Origin: Acinetobacter sp. MB5
Lineage (GTDB): Bacteria; Pseudomonadota; Gammaproteobacteria; Pseudomonadales; Moraxellaceae
DNA length: 64,000 nt
Reading direction: 5' to 3'
Assembly: GCF_003261585.1 (NCBI RefSeq)
Contig: NZ_POVU01000007.1
Span: 62,001-126,000 of the forward strand
The position numbers were made by a program, and so were the translations under genes. Shown here piece by piece: positions 46,210 through 56,175 of this stretch. The notes under the pieces are model-generated. The model had not been told where the DNA came from, did not search any database, and worked only from the letters and a program-made list of their open reading frames with translations. Numbering within the stretch: the stretch's first letter is position 1; each line of letters starts with the position of its first letter.

Positions 46210-47313
46210 TCATTGAATCCGAAGGTTCTGGTGAAGTTTATTTTTGTTGAAGGCAACTTGAAGTGATTCTTTCGAAAATTGATCATCAATCAATTTAATT
46301 AAAAAATTCACTAAATTTTCATCAGAATTATAATTTTTAATAATCGCTTCAGCCGAACGGTGTCGTACCCACCAATTTGAACTGCTTAAGCATTTTAATA
46401 AAAAATTAAAATTTTCTTCTGAGAAATAGTTAAGTTTGACGATCGCATGGATGATATTTATATGGTAGACCCAGCTTGATTCCTCTTTTAAGTGTTCAAT
46501 CAGCTTAAAGTCCTCAATGTTATTAATATTTCGAATTGCTAAACAAATGCTATCAACTGAGAAATCCTGCATGTTATTTAGAATATAACTTGAGTAATCA
46601 GATAAATGATTAGTTCGAGAAGCTATTTTAATGATGCGCTTTTCATTTAAGTGATTATGATTTTTAATTTTATTAAAAATCATAACAACCGCAGTAGGTG
46701 TGTTAAAGAATTGCATTAAATGTTTTAATTCTTGATTATTCCATTTCTCTCTAGAAATAATTTCATCAAGAACTAAAGGGTAGTATTTCTTACTATCAAT
46801 TTTTAATAATGCAATACAGGCTTCAAAAGAAATAATATCCATTTTATTTTTAACAAAACTCTGGATATCGGTTTGAATAGTTTCTGAGTTTTTATTTGAA
46901 TAATAGATATTGCCTAATGTATGAATCAATAGGCAAATTTCTCGCGTATTTTTATGATGAACAAAAGATTGCGATTTTTTTAATGTTTTTAAACAACGAT
47001 TTGAAATGTCCAAAACATTCGCTACTACAATTAACTTTTGCTGTGTGTCAGCATCTGATGAATTAAATTTTAATGACCAAGATGAAATAAAGATCGGGAA
47101 ATCTGAGTTTTTAATTTTCTTTGCAGTAATTTGATGAATCGGAAGATCGAGATAATCTTCCGTTAGCTTGACATATTTTGATTTTTTAACCAGTTTTTGG
47201 TGACTTCTCATTTTCATGTAGGAGATGCCAAAAATCAATTGGCATACTAACGCAAGGCTAATCGTAATTAGCCACGTTAAAATAATGATGAAGTGGGTTT
47301 GATCAAAAATCAT
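46210..47313 (-). CDS. Membrane-anchored HEAT-repeat-like protein
   Basis: A protein of 367 residues. One N-terminal membrane span (about 7-32, IIILTWLITISLALVCQLIF) is followed by a long all-helical region with repeated helix pairs. The clearest repeat, near 300-340, contains WWVRHRSAEAIIKNYNSDE, a HEAT/PBS-type unit. Codons are strongly AT-biased. The ATG overlaps the stop of the barrel gene by 11 bp and its stop is 1 bp from the glycosyltransferase start, so the products probably work together. It may be a scaffold; no enzymatic motif is visible. Confidence 0.7.
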   Translation of the reverse strand: MIFDQTHFIIILTWLITISLALVCQLIFGISYMKMRSHQKLVKKSKYVKLTEDYLDLPIHQITAKKIKNSDFPIFISSWSLKFNSSDADTQQKLIVVANVLDISNRCLKTLKKSQSFVHHKNTREICLLIHTLGNIYYSNKNSETIQTDIQSFVKNKMDIISFEACIALLKIDSKKYYPLVLDEIISREKWNNQELKHLMQFFNTPTAVVMIFNKIKNHNHLNEKRIIKIASRTNHLSDYSSYILNNMQDFSVDSICLAIRNINNIEDFKLIEHLKEESSWVYHINIIHAIVKLNYFSEENFNFLLKCLSSSNWWVRHRSAEAIIKNYNSDENLVNFLIKLIDDQFSKESLQVAFNKNKLHQNLRIQ

Positions 47314-48067
47314 AAGAGATTCCAGCTAAAACTCCTGTTCTTGAGAAATTCCCGTGATAGATGGTGTGTGTAAGCCCAATATTGGTATATAGATTTTTGC
47401 TGAGCTGGATTTTTGAGGTCAGGGCATGACTGGTAATATGGTAAATCTTGGTTGAGATATCGGTGACTTCTGGTTCTTTACCATCAGAGAAATAGTAGTT
47501 GATGCTATTGTTGCTATGAGGGATGTAGTAGCTGACTTGGGCTTTGACACCTGTTGTTGGCTTGTAGAAAGAAGTATCACTGATCCATAACCCCGCCAAG
47601 ACTCGCCAGTTTTGAATATATTTTTCAGCGGATAAACCATAGTAGTTCACCGTTGAATTTTCATATTTTGAATATTTATAATCCACGATAGGTGAAATTT
47701 GACCATTTTTATAAGTTTGCTGTAACGTTAAGCCCGCTTTAAATTCAGGTAAGTAACCACTGTTATTAAAATCACCTGCACCTACAGAATAAGATAAAAA
47801 GGTTTTCCCCTTATCACTCTCATGAACTAGATGATTTGCATCAAGCTCAACCTGATTATCGTTTAAATCATAACGATCATAGTTACGCCAAAATAACTGC
47901 CAGTAATTTTCATCATTTTTTTTAGTGTAACCTAATTCAGTCGTTTTCCAGTCTGGTTGATCGTTAGTACTGTTTTCCTGGCTGTAGTTCACATCTAAAA
48001 TTTGATTATCTGCAAAAGATGCTGTTGAGAGAAAAGATAGGGTGCTAATCAAAATGAGTTTTTTCAT
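47303..48067 (-). CDS. YaiO-family outer-membrane beta-barrel protein
   Basis: A protein of 254 residues with a signal peptide (MKKLILISTLSFLSTASFA) and alternating aromatic beta strands ending ...VLAGISYDF, the terminal Phe typical of barrels inserted by BAM. The pattern of repeated YSVGAGDFNNSGYLPEF-like strands suits YaiO. In E. coli, yaiO neighbours a glycosyltransferase gene. Here it is the first gene of an operon with a GT2 synthase, so it may form the outer-membrane exit for a polysaccharide. No clear Shine-Dalgarno precedes the ATG. Confidence 0.75.
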   Translation of the reverse strand: MKKLILISTLSFLSTASFADNQILDVNYSQENSTNDQPDWKTTELGYTKKNDENYWQLFWRNYDRYDLNDNQVELDANHLVHESDKGKTFLSYSVGAGDFNNSGYLPEFKAGLTLQQTYKNGQISPIVDYKYSKYENSTVNYYGLSAEKYIQNWRVLAGLWISDTSFYKPTTGVKAQVSYYIPHSNNSINYYFSDGKEPEVTDISTKIYHITSHALTSKIQLSKNLYTNIGLTHTIYHGNFSRTGVLAGISYDF

Positions 48068-48122
48068 ATGTTGTGTATCACGATCTGATAAATTTAATCA
48101 TCACCACCTAAATTTTTGAAAT

Positions 48123-48180
48123 ATACACCTACTAAGAATATGGGAATATCTTATTATTTCCATATTCTTAGTAGGTGTAT
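48123..48180. repeat. 58-bp near-perfect palindrome
   Basis: The 21-bp arms 48123-48143 and 48160-48180 are exact reverse complements, extended inward by one mismatch and four more pairs around a 6-bp centre. It lies 55 bp upstream of the barrel-protein ATG. It lacks a T-run on either side, so it does not look like a terminator. Confidence 0.9.
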
Positions 48181-48344
48181 TTATGGGTAACTTATGATTC
48201 AAATGAATGTAAAGATACCCTAAATATCAATAAACGATATTCAGTCTTTTCTTAAAACTAGATAAATCAATGATTGAGAAATATTTGGTTACTGTACCAA
48301 TGACATAATAATTTTATGCTTATTTATTTCTATTTAATAAAAAG

Positions 48345-48420
48345 AAGAAAGCAAACTAATTATGTCGATTAATTATATCATGGCGTGATTAAATTAATAG
48401 AATATTAATTTGCTTTCTTT
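48345..48420. repeat. Long imperfect inverted repeat
   Basis: Arms AAGAAAGCAAACTAAT (48345-48360) and ATTAATTTGCTTTCTT (48404-48419) pair with a single mismatch. The AT-rich interior is also partly self-complementary. It could be a transcript-end structure or a small element. Confidence 0.7.
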
Positions 48421-48421
48421 G

Positions 48422-48459
48422 AAGCTAAACACTTTATAAGATTATAAAATGTTTAGCTT
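48422..48459. terminator. Hairpin at the end of crbS
   Basis: AAGCTAAACACTTTATA and TATAAAATGTTTAGCTT pair over 17 bp with one mismatch and overlap the crbS stop. No T-run follows in the direction of crbS, so termination is uncertain. Confidence 0.45.
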
Positions 48460-51400
48460 GGTATTTTTAGACCAGATAACCATGCGCGCATAGAAGCAGG
48501 TTTTAACGGTTTTTTCAGCAGCATAATATTCAGTTCTTTTAAACGTTCAGGTAACTCTGGATCTGAATCTGCTGTAATTAAGGCAACAGGAATATTGTCC
48601 TGACGATATTGCAAAATAAAGTCTAAACCGCGCTGATCCTGATTTAAATGTTGGTCGATCAGCCAAATTTGAATATTTTCCTGTTCAATGAGTCGTTTGG
48701 CTTCTTCAGGTTCTTTTGCTTTAAAGACTTGATGCCCCCATTTGCTGAGCAGGGTATTCATACCTTCCAAAATGTTTTCGTCATTGTCCAAGCACAATAT
48801 TTTATAAGTGTTGTTGCGTAGCGGCATCATTTGGATTGGCGCTGCGGTGACTTTAGGCGCTTCCACAACAGGCGCTTCAATCATGAAGCAGGAACCATGC
48901 TGCAATTTGGTCGAAACATGCACAGGATAATGTAGCAGGCTGGTCATACGTTGTACGATGGCAAGCCCTAGCCCTAAACCTTGTTCACCCCACGGTGAAG
49001 TATGTCCACAGCGTTCAAACTCCTGAAACAGTTTAATGCGCTGTTCTTCTGCGATACCTGGGCCAGTATCCCAAACCCCGATTCGGATATAGTTCGGTTG
49101 AGATGCTGAACGTAAAACCCCGACCACGATTCGGCCTTTGGCCGTATAGCGCAGGGCATTGCTGACAAAGTTTTGAATAATACGACGAATCCATTGTGGA
49201 TCAGTGTCAATCCAGAACTGGGCATCGTGGACATGAAACTCGATACCACGTTGTGCTGCAATTGACTTGAACTGTAATTTCAAATCGCTGAGCAAATCGT
49301 GCAGTGGATAGGCCTGACGCTTTGGTTGAATGGTTCCACCTTCTAAACGTGCAATATCGAGCAGGGCGGACAACATGCTCTCCGCACCATGCAAAGCACG
49401 ATCCAGTTGCTGGAGGGTTTGACGATCTTCCTCGGACTGAATGCTTTGTTCAAGTGCGGTGCTAAATAAACGGGCTGCATGCATCGGTTGCAGCAGGTCA
49501 TGACTTGCCGCAGCAATAAAGCGACTCTTTGACATATTGGCAGTATCGGCCTGTTCACGTGCACGTTGTTGTTCTGAAAGTGCATCTGCCAATTGCTGAG
49601 TGCGTTCTTTCACGCGTGCTTCTAGTACTGCTTCATTTTCACGGAATGCGGTAATGTCAGCAAAGGTTGTCACAAATCCACCGCCTTCAATTGGATTACC
49701 ACGCATTTGAATCACGCGGCCATCTTTACGAATCCGTTCAAATTCATGGGCACTGCCGACTTTCATCCAGTGAATCCGTTTGCGAACATGTTCTTCAATT
49801 GACCCTGGCCCACATTCACCGCGCTCTGCGTTATAACGAATCAAATCAGAAATCGGGCAGCCGACATAAACCAAATCTTTTGGATAATCAAAAAGTTTTA
49901 AATACTGATTGTTCCAAGCCACCAGACACATATTATCATCGACCACACTCACACCCTGAGTCATGTGGTCAATCATGGTCATCAGCAAGTTCTGGTTAAA
50001 ACGTTGCCACTGCGATGCTTGGTCAAGAATGTTGGCAACCTGAGCTACGCCTAGACCATTGTTGGCCAGTGCAGTGGTGAGCAGGGTGCGCGCCGAGGCA
50101 GCTCCAATCGTACCTGCCAGATATTGTTCGGTAAAACGCCACCACATGCCGTTGGCAACGCTATTGGTATTGAGAACCAGATAATTCTGATCGCAAAACT
50201 GTTGAAAGGCACGGGTAGTTGGTCCTTCACCTGTAATCCGTTTTGCCAATGCCATAAGGTCGCTAACTTTTAAACGTGGACTGTCAGGATGGAAATACCC
50301 CATTTCATGATTTGAATTTTGAGATGGTAAAGGCTTGGTTTCATAGTAAAAGAAACTCTCCGCCTGAATCTGCTCTGCAACACTTGGGCGATAAGCTTTT
50401 GAAACCCAGATATATAAAATCGTGTTGAGACCAAGCGACCACATTACACCATGCGTGAGTGGAGCAAGCGATTCAAAACCAAATAAGGCTTCAGGGCGTA
50501 AACCATTAATACCAAACAGACCACCTTGTAAGATTTGAAAACTGAGCTCGGTATATTCATGCGGTAGGCTACGCAAAATGGTCGGGAAAAGCAGGGTGTA
50601 TGCCCACATCAGGAAACCGACTAACAGGCCTGCATAGACGCCTTGTTGACTGCCACCTCGCCAGTACAAACCACCAATAAGCGCAGGTGCAAACTGTGCA
50701 ACTGCACTAAATGCCAATAAGCCAAAGACTGAAAGCTGATTAATATCATTAAAGAAATGGAAAAATAAGAACCCCATGAGCATTACTGCAACAATACAAA
50801 TGCGGCGAGTGGTCTTGAGCACTAAGGGCAGGCGTTGATCATGACGTGATAACAGGTTGAAGCGCCACAGAGCAGGCATAATCAGGTCGTTACTGAGCAT
50901 GATGGATAATGCTACAGATGAAACCAGCAGCATGCCTGTCGATGCCGAGAACCCACCGAGAAATGCCAAAATGGTGAGCCACTCATGGTTATAGCTCATG
51001 GGTAAGCTGAGTACGGCAAGGTCTGGAATTTTCAGTAAAGTCGGATTGGTATGCAGTGCCCAACTGGCAATCGGGAAAATGGTTAATGTGGTTAAAATCA
51101 GATACAGTGAGAACCATTTGCGTGCACCACGAATATGTTTTTCATCTCGCAATTCAACCACAGCCACATGAAACTGCCGAGGTAAACAGATAATGGCAAG
51201 CGCAGCCAATAAGGTTTGCACCCAAAAGGTATCGGGAACGCCACTCATTTGTACTTCATGATACTGTTCCTGAATGTCGTGACTAATTTGGGTCAGATTG
51301 CTTGGATGATCTGTCACAAAGAAAATTGCAACACAAAGTAACGCAAATAACTTCACAAACGACTCAAATGCAACCGCGAGCATTAAGCCGCCATGCTGTT

Positions 51401-51941
51401 CAGTATTGGCCATTTGTCGTGTGCCAAATACCATAGACAGCAGGGCTAAAATGGCTGTGAGTACCAGTACAGTATTGGTGGTCAGATGTAATGCATTGTT
51501 TTCAGGAAGAATGACAGAGGTACTTAAAGCAATCGCACGAAGCTGTAAAGCCAGATAAGGAATAATCGCAATTACGGCGAGAACTGTGACTAACGAGGCC
51601 AATGTTCCGCTTTTGCCATAACGGGCCGCAATAAAATCGGCAATTGAGGCAATGGCATGATGCTGGCGAACCCGTCCGATTCGGCGCCAAATATCGTAAC
51701 CGAGCCAGATAAATAATAGTGGCCCTAAATAAATGGGTAAAAAGATAATCCCTTGGCGAACGGCTGCACCTGTTGCGCCATAGAACGTCCACGATGAGCA
51801 ATAAACTCCCAGTGTTAGACTAAAGAGTAACATGCGTCCGCGAGCACTTAAGCGACTGGCATAACGCTCACCAAAGAAAGCACAGACGAATAAAATTAGA
51901 ATGTAAAGGGTTAATACCCCAATGATTACCCAGTTATTCAT
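48453..51941 (-). CDS. crbS: Transporter-like hybrid sensor histidine kinase of acetate control
   Basis: A protein of 1162 residues. A sodium/solute symporter-like (SLC5) membrane domain occupies about 1-560. It is followed by a PAS domain near 645-760 (LLMTMIDHMTQGVSVVDDNM), a coiled coil, HisKA with the phosphorylated His in AAASHDLLQPMHAARL (about 815), an HATPase with DTGPGIAEEQRIKLF and GLGLGLAIV, and a C-terminal receiver from about 1047 with Asp in WLIDQHLNQD. This is the CrbS/MxtR architecture that partners CrbR to induce acs and actP. It lies divergent from yjcH-actP. Confidence 0.88.
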   Translation of the reverse strand: MNNWVIIGVLTLYILILFVCAFFGERYASRLSARGRMLLFSLTLGVYCSSWTFYGATGAAVRQGIIFLPIYLGPLLFIWLGYDIWRRIGRVRQHHAIASIADFIAARYGKSGTLASLVTVLAVIAIIPYLALQLRAIALSTSVILPENNALHLTTNTVLVLTAILALLSMVFGTRQMANTEQHGGLMLAVAFESFVKLFALLCVAIFFVTDHPSNLTQISHDIQEQYHEVQMSGVPDTFWVQTLLAALAIICLPRQFHVAVVELRDEKHIRGARKWFSLYLILTTLTIFPIASWALHTNPTLLKIPDLAVLSLPMSYNHEWLTILAFLGGFSASTGMLLVSSVALSIMLSNDLIMPALWRFNLLSRHDQRLPLVLKTTRRICIVAVMLMGFLFFHFFNDINQLSVFGLLAFSAVAQFAPALIGGLYWRGGSQQGVYAGLLVGFLMWAYTLLFPTILRSLPHEYTELSFQILQGGLFGINGLRPEALFGFESLAPLTHGVMWSLGLNTILYIWVSKAYRPSVAEQIQAESFFYYETKPLPSQNSNHEMGYFHPDSPRLKVSDLMALAKRITGEGPTTRAFQQFCDQNYLVLNTNSVANGMWWRFTEQYLAGTIGAASARTLLTTALANNGLGVAQVANILDQASQWQRFNQNLLMTMIDHMTQGVSVVDDNMCLVAWNNQYLKLFDYPKDLVYVGCPISDLIRYNAERGECGPGSIEEHVRKRIHWMKVGSAHEFERIRKDGRVIQMRGNPIEGGGFVTTFADITAFRENEAVLEARVKERTQQLADALSEQQRAREQADTANMSKSRFIAAASHDLLQPMHAARLFSTALEQSIQSEEDRQTLQQLDRALHGAESMLSALLDIARLEGGTIQPKRQAYPLHDLLSDLKLQFKSIAAQRGIEFHVHDAQFWIDTDPQWIRRIIQNFVSNALRYTAKGRIVVGVLRSASQPNYIRIGVWDTGPGIAEEQRIKLFQEFERCGHTSPWGEQGLGLGLAIVQRMTSLLHYPVHVSTKLQHGSCFMIEAPVVEAPKVTAAPIQMMPLRNNTYKILCLDNDENILEGMNTLLSKWGHQVFKAKEPEEAKRLIEQENIQIWLIDQHLNQDQRGLDFILQYRQDNIPVALITADSDPELPERLKELNIMLLKKPLKPASMRAWLSGLKIPS

Positions 51942-52126
51942 ATTGATGGCTTATTAAGAATCTGCCTTTATCATACCCGAAGCAGAAGCTCTCAAGAAAA
52001 TACTGCTCAAAATTTTAGCGACCAAAGTCTAACTTACTAAAAGCTTTAAATATTGATAACGTTATTACACACAAAAAAAATTACAAAATACGGCCAAGGC
52101 TGGTTGTACAACTATGGAGTAAGGTT

Positions 52127-52492
52127 ATGGATGAGGTACAAGTAGAACGCATTCTACAAAATCCAAAATTCAAAGAAATGGTGAGCAAAAAAAGTGCGTT
52201 AAGTTGGACATTAACAGTGGTTATGTTAGTTGTCTATCTCGGCTTTTTGCTTTTAGTCAGCTATAACAAAGAATTCTTAAAGAGTTCTTTCAGTGGTGGA
52301 GTTATTACCTGGGGGATTCCTCTAGGTCTTGGCGTCATCGTATTGTCTTTCGTGTTGTGCGGTGTGTATTCATACATTGCCAATAATTCATTTGACCAAC
52401 TTAGTGCAGAAGCAATGAAAGAAGTTAATGCGATTACACATCAAGATACTTCTTCTTCAATTTCTTCTCACTCAAATGCAACTCACGGATGA
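52127..52492 (+). CDS. yjcH: DUF485 membrane protein, YjcH-like
   Basis: A protein of 121 residues. Two membrane spans (about 25-47 and 60-85) and the opening [22 protein letters not shown] are typical of DUF485 proteins, which are encoded next to acetate permease genes. The C-terminus is a Ser/His-rich tail. Its stop lies about 10 bp before the actP start, so the two are one operon, divergent from crbS. Confidence 0.92.
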   Translation: MDEVQVERILQNPKFKEMVSKKSALSWTLTVVMLVVYLGFLLLVSYNKEFLKSSFSGGVITWGIPLGLGVIVLSFVLCGVYSYIANNSFDQLSAEAMKEVNAITHQDTSSSISSHSNATHG

Positions 52493-52502
52493 GGACATGC
52501 GG

Positions 52503-54218
52503 ATGAATTGGACTTCCCTAAAAACAAAAGCTTTACTTGCGTCAACAGCGCTTTGTTCATCAGTTGCAATGGCAAGCCCAGATTTGGGTGAAGCACAACA
52601 GCAGGCAACCAACTGGCATGCGATTATTCTATTTGTCATCTTCGTTGCGATGACATTGTTTATCACCAAATGGGCTGCAAAACAAACCACCAGTACCAAA
52701 GATTTCTATACCGCAGGTGGGGGCATCAGTGGCTTCCAAAACGGTCTGGCGATTGCAGGTGACTATATGTCAGCAGCGTCGTTCTTGGGTATTTCCGCAA
52801 TGGTATTTAGCTCAGGCTTCGATGGCTTGCTCTATTCATTAGGTTTCATGGTAGGTTGGCCAATCGTACTGTTCCTTGTAGCAGAACGTTTACGTAACCT
52901 TGGTAAATATAACTTGTCTGACGTAGTGTCTTTCCGTTTAGATGAGAAGCCAGTACGTACTTTGGCTGCATTTAGTTCATTGATTGTTGTGGCATTCTAT
53001 CTGATTGCACAAATGGTTGGTGCGGGTCAGCTCATCAAACTTCTATTTGGTTTGAACTACAACATTGCCGTAGTTGTAGTTGGCTTGTTGATGATGGCTT
53101 ACGTAATTTTCGGTGGCATGTTGGCAACAACTTGGGTACAGATCATTAAAGCGGTCATGCTGTTAAGCGGCGCAACTTTCATGGCGTTCATGGTGATGAA
53201 CTCTGTGGGCTTTAGCTTCAGCGAAATGTTCACGAAATCAATCCAGGTGTTTGGTGAAGTTCATAACATTAGCTTTGACGAAGCAACCAAAATCATGGGT
53301 CCAAGTAAACTGGCTTCAAATCCAATCGATGCACTTTCTCTTGGTTTGGCCTTGATGTTTGGTACAGCAGGTCTTCCACATATCTTGATGCGTTTCTTCA
53401 CGGTTAAAGATGCTAAAGAAGCACGTAAATCAGTTGTGGTTGCAACAGGCTTTATCGGTTACTTCTACTTACTCACTTTTATCATCGGTTTTGGTGCGAT
53501 CATGTTCGTATCAAATAACCCACAATTCCTTGATGCTGCAAAAATGGCGGTTACTGGCAAACTTGAATTAGTTGGCGGTAACAACATGGCTGCGATTCAT
53601 TTAAGTGATGCTGTGGGCGGTGACATGTTCATGGGCTTTATCTCAGCAGTAGCATTCGCAACAATTCTTGCGGTAGTTGCTGGTTTGACACTCTCTGGTG
53701 CATCTGCGATTTCTCATGACTTGTATGCCAACGTATTCAAGAAAGGTCAAACAACACCTGAATCTGAACTTCGCATGTCAAAAATTGCAACACTTGGTCT
53801 TGCAATCTGCGCAATGATTTTAGGTATCTTGTTTGAAAAACAAAACGTTGCATTTATGGTGGGCTTGGCATTCTCTGTAGCATGCTGTGCAAACTTCCCA
53901 GTACTTGTACTTTCAATGTTCTGGAAAGGCTTAACCACTCGTGGTGCGGTAATTGGTGGTATGGTTGGTTTGGTTCTTGCGGTGGTGATGATCGTACTGT
54001 CTAAAGCAGTTTGGGTCGATACGCTTAAAATCTCTGACACTCCAATTAACCCATTGAATGCTCCAGCGATTGTCGCAATGCCATTAGCATTCATCTGCTG
54101 CTGGTTCTTCTCAATCACTGATAACTCAGCACGTGCGAAACAGGAACGTAAAGCATTTGATGCTCAATATGTTCGCTCAATGACAGGGATTGGCGCATCA
54201 GGTGCATCTGATCACTAA
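52503..54218 (+). CDS. actP: Acetate/cation symporter
   Basis: A protein of 571 residues from the ATG at 52503, which has GAGGA seven bases upstream; an ATG at 52497 is too close to it. The N-terminal signal-like segment ends SSVAMASP, as in E. coli ActP. About 13 spans of the SSS family follow, with [20 protein letters not shown] and [21 protein letters not shown] as ActP hallmarks. It imports acetate and short acids. With acs and crbR/S it completes an acetate-uptake module. Confidence 0.94.
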   Translation: MNWTSLKTKALLASTALCSSVAMASPDLGEAQQQATNWHAIILFVIFVAMTLFITKWAAKQTTSTKDFYTAGGGISGFQNGLAIAGDYMSAASFLGISAMVFSSGFDGLLYSLGFMVGWPIVLFLVAERLRNLGKYNLSDVVSFRLDEKPVRTLAAFSSLIVVAFYLIAQMVGAGQLIKLLFGLNYNIAVVVVGLLMMAYVIFGGMLATTWVQIIKAVMLLSGATFMAFMVMNSVGFSFSEMFTKSIQVFGEVHNISFDEATKIMGPSKLASNPIDALSLGLALMFGTAGLPHILMRFFTVKDAKEARKSVVVATGFIGYFYLLTFIIGFGAIMFVSNNPQFLDAAKMAVTGKLELVGGNNMAAIHLSDAVGGDMFMGFISAVAFATILAVVAGLTLSGASAISHDLYANVFKKGQTTPESELRMSKIATLGLAICAMILGILFEKQNVAFMVGLAFSVACCANFPVLVLSMFWKGLTTRGAVIGGMVGLVLAVVMIVLSKAVWVDTLKISDTPINPLNAPAIVAMPLAFICCWFFSITDNSARAKQERKAFDAQYVRSMTGIGASGASDH

Positions 54219-54231
54219 TCTGTGAATTGAA

Positions 54232-54264
54232 ACAAAAAAAGCTCCGTCAGGGGCTTTTTTTAAT
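54232..54264 (+). terminator. Terminator of yjcH-actP
   Basis: An AAAAAAGCTCC / GGGGCTTTTTT stem with GTCA loop and T-run, one wobble pair. Confidence 0.88.
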
Positions 54265-54358
54265 GTCTAAATAATACACAAATTAGGCAATGTGCTTCAT
54301 CAATAAAAAATGCTAGAATAGCGCGCCTATCTTCTTTAGCTATCTATAGTTGTTTCTC

Positions 54359-55927
54359 ATGACTACCAATACCCAAATTACTGAAGATCGTATCCTGATT
54401 TTGGATTTCGGTTCGCAATATAGCCAATTGATTGCACGTCGTGTACGTGAAGCAGGCGTATATTCTGAAATGTATGCGTTTGATATGTCTGAGGAAGACA
54501 TTCGTGCATTTAAACCAAACGGCATTATCTTGTCGGGTGGTCCTGAAAGTGTTCATGAAGAAGGTAGTCCACGCGCACCTCAAGTTGTGTTTGAACTGGG
54601 TGTTCCTGTTCTTGGCATTTGTTATGGTTTACAAACCATGTCTGAACAGTTGGGTGGTAAAGTTGAACCAGGTACTGTTCACGAATTTGGTTATGCTGAA
54701 GTTGATATTTTAGTTCGTGACCAGTTGATTGGTAACTTACAAGATAAACCAGACCAATTGCATGTGTGGATGAGCCACGGTGACAAAGTCAGTGCGATTC
54801 CAGAAGGTTTTATTGTTACAGCAAGCACACCAAGCTGCCCATTTGCTGCGGTAAGCGATGAAACACGTCGTTTCTATGGTGTACAGTTCCACCCTGAAGT
54901 CACACACACTGCAAAAGGTGCTGAACTTCTTTCTAACTTCGTGCATAAAATCTGTGGTTGCCGTGGTCTTTGGACACCAGAACACATTATCGACCTACGT
55001 GTAGAACAACTTCGTGCACAAATTGGTGATGAAAAAGTTCTTCTTGGTTTGTCTGGCGGTGTGGATTCATCTGTTGTTGCTGCGCTTTTACATAAAGCGA
55101 TTGGCGACCAGTTAACATGTGTATTTGTAGACAATGGCTTGCTTCGTTTAAACGAAGGTGATCAAGTGATGCAAATGTTTGCTGACAACATGGGTATCCG
55201 TGTAATCCGTGCAGATGCTGAAGAACGTTTCTTGACAGCGTTGGCGGGTGAAGTTGATCCTGAGAAAAAACGTAAAATCATCGGTCGTGAATTCATCGAA
55301 GTATTTGCCGAAGAAGCACGTAAACTTGATGGCGTGAAATTCTTGGCACAAGGGACAATTTACCCAGACGTGATCGAATCTGCTGCAAGCAAACAAGGTA
55401 AAGCACACGTGATTAAATCACACCATAACGTGGGTGGTTTACCAGAAGATTTAGCATTTGACTTGGTTGAGCCATTACGTGACTTATTCAAAGATGAAGT
55501 TCGTAAATTAGGTACAACTTTAGGTTTGCCACACGGCATGATCTACCGTCATCCATTCCCAGGTCCAGGTTTGGGCGTGCGTATTTTGGGTGAAGTGAAA
55601 AAAGAATATGCAGATATTCTTCGTCTTGCTGATGACATTTTTATGCAAGAACTTCGCGACAGCGGTTGGTACGACAAAACTGCACAAGCATTTGCAGTAT
55701 TTCAACCTGTAAAATCTGTAGGTGTGGTTGGTGATGGCCGCCGTTATGCGTGGGTTGTTGCACTTCGTGCTGTTGAAACTGTGGACTTTATGACAGCTCG
55801 TTTTGCTCACTTGCCGTATGAGTTAGTTGACAAAATCTCAACTCGTATCATGAATGAAATTAAAGATGTATCACGTGTTGTATACGACGTGTCATCTAAG
55901 CCACCTGCTACGATTGAATGGGAGTAA
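54359..55927 (+). CDS. guaA: GMP synthase (glutamine-hydrolysing)
   Basis: A protein of 522 residues from the ATG at 54359. It aminates XMP to GMP. The N-terminal class I amidotransferase has the nucleophile Cys in [10 protein letters not shown] and the His-Glu pair in QFHPEVTHT. The ATP-pyrophosphatase domain carries [15 protein letters not shown] near 230, and the C-terminal dimerisation domain ends [14 protein letters not shown]. It is not adjacent to guaB. A tandem repeat and a terminator follow. Confidence 0.98.
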   Translation: MTTNTQITEDRILILDFGSQYSQLIARRVREAGVYSEMYAFDMSEEDIRAFKPNGIILSGGPESVHEEGSPRAPQVVFELGVPVLGICYGLQTMSEQLGGKVEPGTVHEFGYAEVDILVRDQLIGNLQDKPDQLHVWMSHGDKVSAIPEGFIVTASTPSCPFAAVSDETRRFYGVQFHPEVTHTAKGAELLSNFVHKICGCRGLWTPEHIIDLRVEQLRAQIGDEKVLLGLSGGVDSSVVAALLHKAIGDQLTCVFVDNGLLRLNEGDQVMQMFADNMGIRVIRADAEERFLTALAGEVDPEKKRKIIGREFIEVFAEEARKLDGVKFLAQGTIYPDVIESAASKQGKAHVIKSHHNVGGLPEDLAFDLVEPLRDLFKDEVRKLGTTLGLPHGMIYRHPFPGPGLGVRILGEVKKEYADILRLADDIFMQELRDSGWYDKTAQAFAVFQPVKSVGVVGDGRRYAWVVALRAVETVDFMTARFAHLPYELVDKISTRIMNEIKDVSRVVYDVSSKPPATIEWE

Positions 55928-55930
55928 TTC

Positions 55931-56054
55931 AGGGATTTCAAGAAGTGAAACTTCTTGCCTGAATTACGCCAAAGGCTATGCCTGCGGCAGGAGGAGGGAT
56001 TTCAAGAAGTGAAACTTCTTGCCTGAATTACGCCAAGAGCTATGCTTGTGGCAG
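55931..56054 (+). repeat. Tandem 60-bp hairpin repeat (two copies)
   Basis: Copies at 55931-55990 and 55995-56054 differ at four of 60 positions and are separated by 4 bp. Each contains a CAAGAAGT/ACTTCTTG hairpin with a GAA loop; an outer TTCAGG/CCTGAA pairing is possible at the first copy. They lie between the guaA stop and its terminator, so they would be in the guaA 3' UTR. Confidence 0.88.
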
Positions 56055-56070
56055 AATAGAAAGATTTAAG

Positions 56071-56098
56071 AAAAGGACGCGTAAGCGTCCTTTTTTAT
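56071..56098 (+). terminator. Terminator of guaA
   Basis: An AAAAGGACGC / GCGTCCTTTT stem with GTAA loop and T-run. Confidence 0.9.
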
Positions 56099-56175
56099 GG
56101 ATGATATGATTTATCCTTTGATTTTTAAAATAAAAAAAGCTGGCAAATGATGCCAGCGGATGAAAGATATTTGAT

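Larger units (their letters stand above)
48068..48452. other. Spacer with three successive inverted repeats
   Basis: This is 385 bp without a gene, upstream of the barrel gene and downstream of crbS, both read leftward. It holds the 48123-48180 palindrome, a long imperfect hairpin at 48345-48420 and a third hairpin running into the crbS stop (48422-48459). It must contain the promoter of the polysaccharide operon. Confidence 0.7.

Noticed and set aside
48068..48110. A seven-codon leader peptide (MIKFIRS) before the YaiO-like gene
   Set aside because: An AGGTGG lies upstream, but the spacing to its ATG is only two bases and nothing else supports it.
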